Made by a program: the position numbers and the translations under genes. The notes below the pieces were generated by a model that did not search any database, was not told the origin of the DNA, and saw nothing but the letters and a program-made list of their open reading frames with translations. A DNA stretch of 64,000 nucleotides from JBCCCJ01 sp039029315 (GTDB taxonomy: Bacteria; Bacteroidota; Bacteroidia; J057). Below are positions 61,255 to 64,000 of this stretch, piece by piece; position 1 is the stretch's first letter, and every line of letters starts with the position of its first letter. The DNA is taken from NCBI GenBank assembly GCA_039029315.1, contig JBCCGK010000025.1, positions 53,270 through 117,269 of the forward strand, in the 5' to 3' direction.

Positions 61255-63192
61255 ATGAATAGGGCTGCCCAATCTATCTGTACTTTGCGCTACTTCTTAC
61301 TATTTCTGATTCTGAGTGGAGTGAATATGTTGTGGAGCCAGGAGTCTTATCCTGCTTTCATTGCTCCCTGGCGTCTTCTCCCGGATGACACCAGCAAGGT
61401 GCGTCAGCTTCATCGATACCTGGATGACAACTATGTCTTGCCAGCAGACAGTTTTTATTTGATTGCAACAGAAGGATTAGAACTGGCCAATCAGCTCAAG
61501 GATTCAGAAGGCATAGTTTTGATGCGAATGTATCAGGGATTTGGGAAAATGGATCAGGGCTTATTGGAGGAATCTGTCTCATATTTTGACCAGGCGATAG
61601 AGGTGAGTACAGAGATGAAAGACACCTTTCTGATGGCCCGTGGAATGATGAACAGAGGATTGGTCGAACAAGACCTCGGACATGAAGGAGAAGCCTTGAC
61701 ATATTATCAGCAAGCAGCCTTCTTCTTCGACAAAGTAAACAAGCCCAGCCCAAGCTTATTCAACAATATTGCCATTATCTACCGCAAACAAGGCAATCAT
61801 CAATCTGCGATACAATGGTATAAGCGATCTCTTGAGCTAAAACAAGCACAGGGAGATACCTTGGGAGCTGCTACGACTTATATGAATTTGGCTTTGGTGT
61901 ACGGCAAGGAAGACGACTCACTTGCGACTTTTCATGCAGCAGAACAAGCATTGAATTTGCTCAACCATGAGGCGTATCCGTCCATCTCTGCCTGGGCCAA
62001 GCTCGCTATTGGGAATTTATCTGCTGATTTTGGAAGATCTGCTGATGCGCAGACATATTATCGTCAAGCCTTGACCTATTATCGTCTGCATCCCGAGAAC
62101 GAATATTATTATCATGTCATTTATGGCTTGGGGAAAGAGGCCAGTCGACAGGAGAACTGGCAAGAAGCGCGGGCCTATTTTTCACAAGCATTGGAGTTGG
62201 CACGAGAAGGTCATAAAAGAGAAGATTTGCAAACAATGCTCAAAAATCTCGCTGAAGCACTCTTCAATCTAGACCAGGCCGATAAGGCCTATCCACTTCT
62301 GGCCGAAGCGTATCGATTGAAGGATACCTTGACGCAGCTCACCCGGCTCTCGCTGGAAAAAGAAATGCTCACCCGATTTGAGGTCGACAGACGAGAAAGT
62401 CAATTGCAGATCAACCGATTGGAACTCAAAAGTCGCAAACTGAACCAACGAGTAGCCTGGGGATTGGTCGCTATGAGTATGTTGGGGATTGTGGGAGTCT
62501 TGTATTTTCTTTTTCAAAAAAACCGAGCCACACAACTCCTAAGAAAACAAAATCAACTGATTGAGAAATCTCTAAAGGAGAAAGAGGCCCTCATGCGGGA
62601 AATGCATCACCGAGTCAAAAACAACCTTCAATACATTTCCAGCCTGCTCCGACTTCAGAAGCGCGAAACACATAGCCTAGAGGCAAAAAATCTTTTGATG
62701 ACCAGCCAAAATCTGGTCATGTCCATGGCATTGATTCACCAGCATTTATACCAGGGAAATGACTTATCGGGTATTCACATCGACAGATATCTGGATCGAC
62801 TGATCACGGAGATCATTCAGGCATTCAAGCCTCAGAAGCTTGATTTGACAGTGAGGGTAGAGGTAGAGCCCCTGATCCTGGATATCGAGCAAGCCATTCC
62901 CCTCGGGTTGATCGTCAATGAACTGATTACAAATGCACTCAAATACGCCTATCTGGAGAGGGAAACCGGACAATTGTCGATCCTCTTGTCTCATCAGTAT
63001 CCTGATATCCTCTTGTGCGTTCAGGATGATGGTCCTGGGGTAGCGAGTACCTATACACTTGAACAAAAACATCAGTTTGGGTATCAATTGATCCACTTGT
63101 TGACTGAGCAATTGAGTGGAGAGCTGCAATTTGATTTGTTGACAGGCTTTTCTGTTTCCTTGCATTTTCCTTCCAAAGCTGTCCTTATATGA
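61255..63192 (+). CDS. TPR sensor histidine kinase (HisKA_2 type)
   Basis: 645 residues. Signal peptide (YFLLFLILSGVNMLWSQ), about seven TPRs in the periplasm (~55-370; SLFNNIAIIYRKQGNHQSAIQWYKRSLEL), a helical segment, a membrane helix (~401-421), then the HisKA_2 domain with EMHHRVKNNLQYISSLLRLQ (His about 451/452), and the ATPase with N-box VNELITNALKYAY and DDGPG. The RVKNNLQ motif is typical of the HWE/HisKA_2 group, which includes light- and stress-response kinases. Its stop overlaps the response-regulator start by 4 bases, a clear cognate pair. Start ATG chosen for the signal peptide. Confidence 0.92.
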   Translation: MNRAAQSICTLRYFLLFLILSGVNMLWSQESYPAFIAPWRLLPDDTSKVRQLHRYLDDNYVLPADSFYLIATEGLELANQLKDSEGIVLMRMYQGFGKMDQGLLEESVSYFDQAIEVSTEMKDTFLMARGMMNRGLVEQDLGHEGEALTYYQQAAFFFDKVNKPSPSLFNNIAIIYRKQGNHQSAIQWYKRSLELKQAQGDTLGAATTYMNLALVYGKEDDSLATFHAAEQALNLLNHEAYPSISAWAKLAIGNLSADFGRSADAQTYYRQALTYYRLHPENEYYYHVIYGLGKEASRQENWQEARAYFSQALELAREGHKREDLQTMLKNLAEALFNLDQADKAYPLLAEAYRLKDTLTQLTRLSLEKEMLTRFEVDRRESQLQINRLELKSRKLNQRVAWGLVAMSMLGIVGVLYFLFQKNRATQLLRKQNQLIEKSLKEKEALMREMHHRVKNNLQYISSLLRLQKRETHSLEAKNLLMTSQNLVMSMALIHQHLYQGNDLSGIHIDRYLDRLITEIIQAFKPQKLDLTVRVEVEPLILDIEQAIPLGLIVNELITNALKYAYLERETGQLSILLSHQYPDILLCVQDDGPGVASTYTLEQKHQFGYQLIHLLTEQLSGELQFDLLTGFSVSLHFPSKAVLI

Positions 63193-63812
63193 ACCTCGCT
63201 TCACATTTTCATATTCTCATTGTTGAAGACAATCTAGTTGTTGGTGTTGACATTCGTGCGACCCTTCAGGAACTGGGTTTTCAACGGATTTCGCTCGCGC
63301 GCACAATCGAGCAGGCCAAGCACATCCTTGAGGCGAATCTACCCGATCTCGTTTTGCTGGATATTCATTTGGAAGATCATGAAACAGGCATTGATTTGGC
63401 ACATCTGATCAATCGTGATTACAGAATTCCTTTTGTCTATTTGACAGCTTATGCAGATGACTTGACCCTGAAAGAGGCCAAAGAGACTGTTCCAGCCGGA
63501 TATGTGATGAAACCATTTCACCTCCAACAACTCAAAGCCGCAATCGAAATCGCTCAACACAACTACTATGCGGTGATTCGCCCCAACTGGACCCAGGTAG
63601 AAGATATCAATGATCAACTCATCGAACCACTTACCTTGAGAGAGATGGAATTGCTAGAACTTATCTGCCAGGGAATCACCAATCGAGAATTGGCTGAACA
63701 TTTGTCCCTCTCTATCAATACCATCAAAACCCACCTCAAAAATCTATATCTGAAACTGGGAGTCAACAATCGGGCAGAAGTCATCCTGAAAGTGCAACAT
63801 TTGGTGTATTAG
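63189..63812 (+). CDS. Response regulator with receiver and LuxR-type HTH
   Basis: 207 residues. Receiver (residues 1-125): ILIVEDNLVVGVD with the acidic pair, phospho-acceptor Asp in LVLLDIHLED (about residue 57), Thr/Ala in VYLTAYAD and Lys in YVMKPF. The HTH LuxR domain (~145-205) is LTLREMELLELICQGITNRELAEHLSLSINTIKTHLKNLYLKLGVNNRAEV. Transcriptional regulator, co-translated with the TPR kinase. Could also serve the unpaired propeller kinase upstream. Target genes are unknown. Confidence 0.94.
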   Translation: MNLASHFHILIVEDNLVVGVDIRATLQELGFQRISLARTIEQAKHILEANLPDLVLLDIHLEDHETGIDLAHLINRDYRIPFVYLTAYADDLTLKEAKETVPAGYVMKPFHLQQLKAAIEIAQHNYYAVIRPNWTQVEDINDQLIEPLTLREMELLELICQGITNRELAEHLSLSINTIKTHLKNLYLKLGVNNRAEVILKVQHLVY

Positions 63813-63841
63813 AATGCTTCTTTCTTCTTCATGTGTGTGTG

Positions 63842-64000
63842 ACGTAAGACGATTTGCCAAGCATTGGCCTTCTCCGCAATCGTCTCACGTCCGACGTCCA
63901 CGACGTGAAGCGTTTGCGGGTTGGACACAGGGCGGGATAACGCTTTACGTCTTAAGACGATTGAGGCATTGGCCTTCTCCGCAATCGTCTCACGTCCGAC
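63842..64000. repeat. Direct repeats with an internal dyad (start of a repeat array or dispersed repeat)
   Basis: GCATTGGCCTTCTCCGCAAT and the following 15 bases (35 in all, to CCGAC) are identical at 63861-63895 and 63966-64000, with related bases before each (TAAGACGATT). Each unit contains AGACGATT ... AATCGTCT as inverted arms, so each can fold as a hairpin. Spacing is 105 bases. The array is cut by the window end. Confidence 0.75.

Noticed and set aside
63842..64000. CRISPR array
   Set aside because: Repeats are 35 bases but the spacer is about 70 bases, only two units are visible, the unit has an internal hairpin with degenerate flanks, and no cas gene is present.

Overview
The window comes from a member of the Bacteroidota, most likely a gliding or surface-active saprospirian/cytophagal type. 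Evidence: many secreted proteins end in type IX secretion (T9SS) sorting domains, both type A tails and the type B 'SPNGDGINDY' module. Several leaders match the Bacteroidota promoter form (TTG then TAnnTTTG). One sensor kinase has the two-component-propeller/Y_Y_Y architecture. Shine-Dalgarno sites are mostly weak. The exact genus is not determined. No rRNA, tRNA, CRISPR array, phage gene or transposase gene was seen.

Region 1 (1-6376, minus strand) is a vitamin B12 uptake operon. A promoter and a full cobalamin riboswitch precede a BtuB-like TonB-dependent receptor, a secreted beta-propeller protein, an FGE-sulfatase-fold protein without catalytic cysteines, a small T9SS-tailed protein, and a second propeller lipoprotein cut by the window edge. 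Region 2 (6523-10074, plus) holds an SLC45-like transporter whose 5' end carries a 112-bp out-of-frame tandem duplication, then a CAP-domain protein, a c-type cytochrome lipoprotein and a DUF2165 membrane protein. Region 3 (10020-15505, minus) is three tandem paralogues of a T9SS type B surface protein.

Region 4 (15648-31245) is the energy core. A ferredoxin gene on the plus strand lies next to a minus-strand series korA-korB-nuoABCD-nuoHIJKLMN plus a small unknown gene. nuoE, nuoF and nuoG are absent here, so the encoded complex I has 11 subunits and no NADH-oxidising module. A family of related 100-300 bp intergenic repeats sits between many of these genes. The arrangement suggests electrons from 2-oxoacid oxidation pass via ferredoxin into the quinone pool.

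Region 5 (31308-39720) is mixed metabolism: a DoxX-like protein, a spinster-like MFS transporter, an acyl-CoA synthetase-like enzyme, an esterase with TPRs, and an SDR/TetR pair with matching palindromic operators. Region 6 (39094-56545) is an envelope and signalling block. It has two very large membrane-attached TPR-CHAT protease homologues around T9SS surface proteins, a repeat-rich lipoprotein, a surface beta-lactamase homologue, an outer-membrane barrel, and an ECF sigma factor overlapping an anti-sigma-like TPR membrane protein. Region 7 (56896-63812) has two sensor kinases; the second overlaps a LuxR-type response regulator. The window ends in direct repeats.

All functional calls come from reading motifs and gene context; no searches were run.
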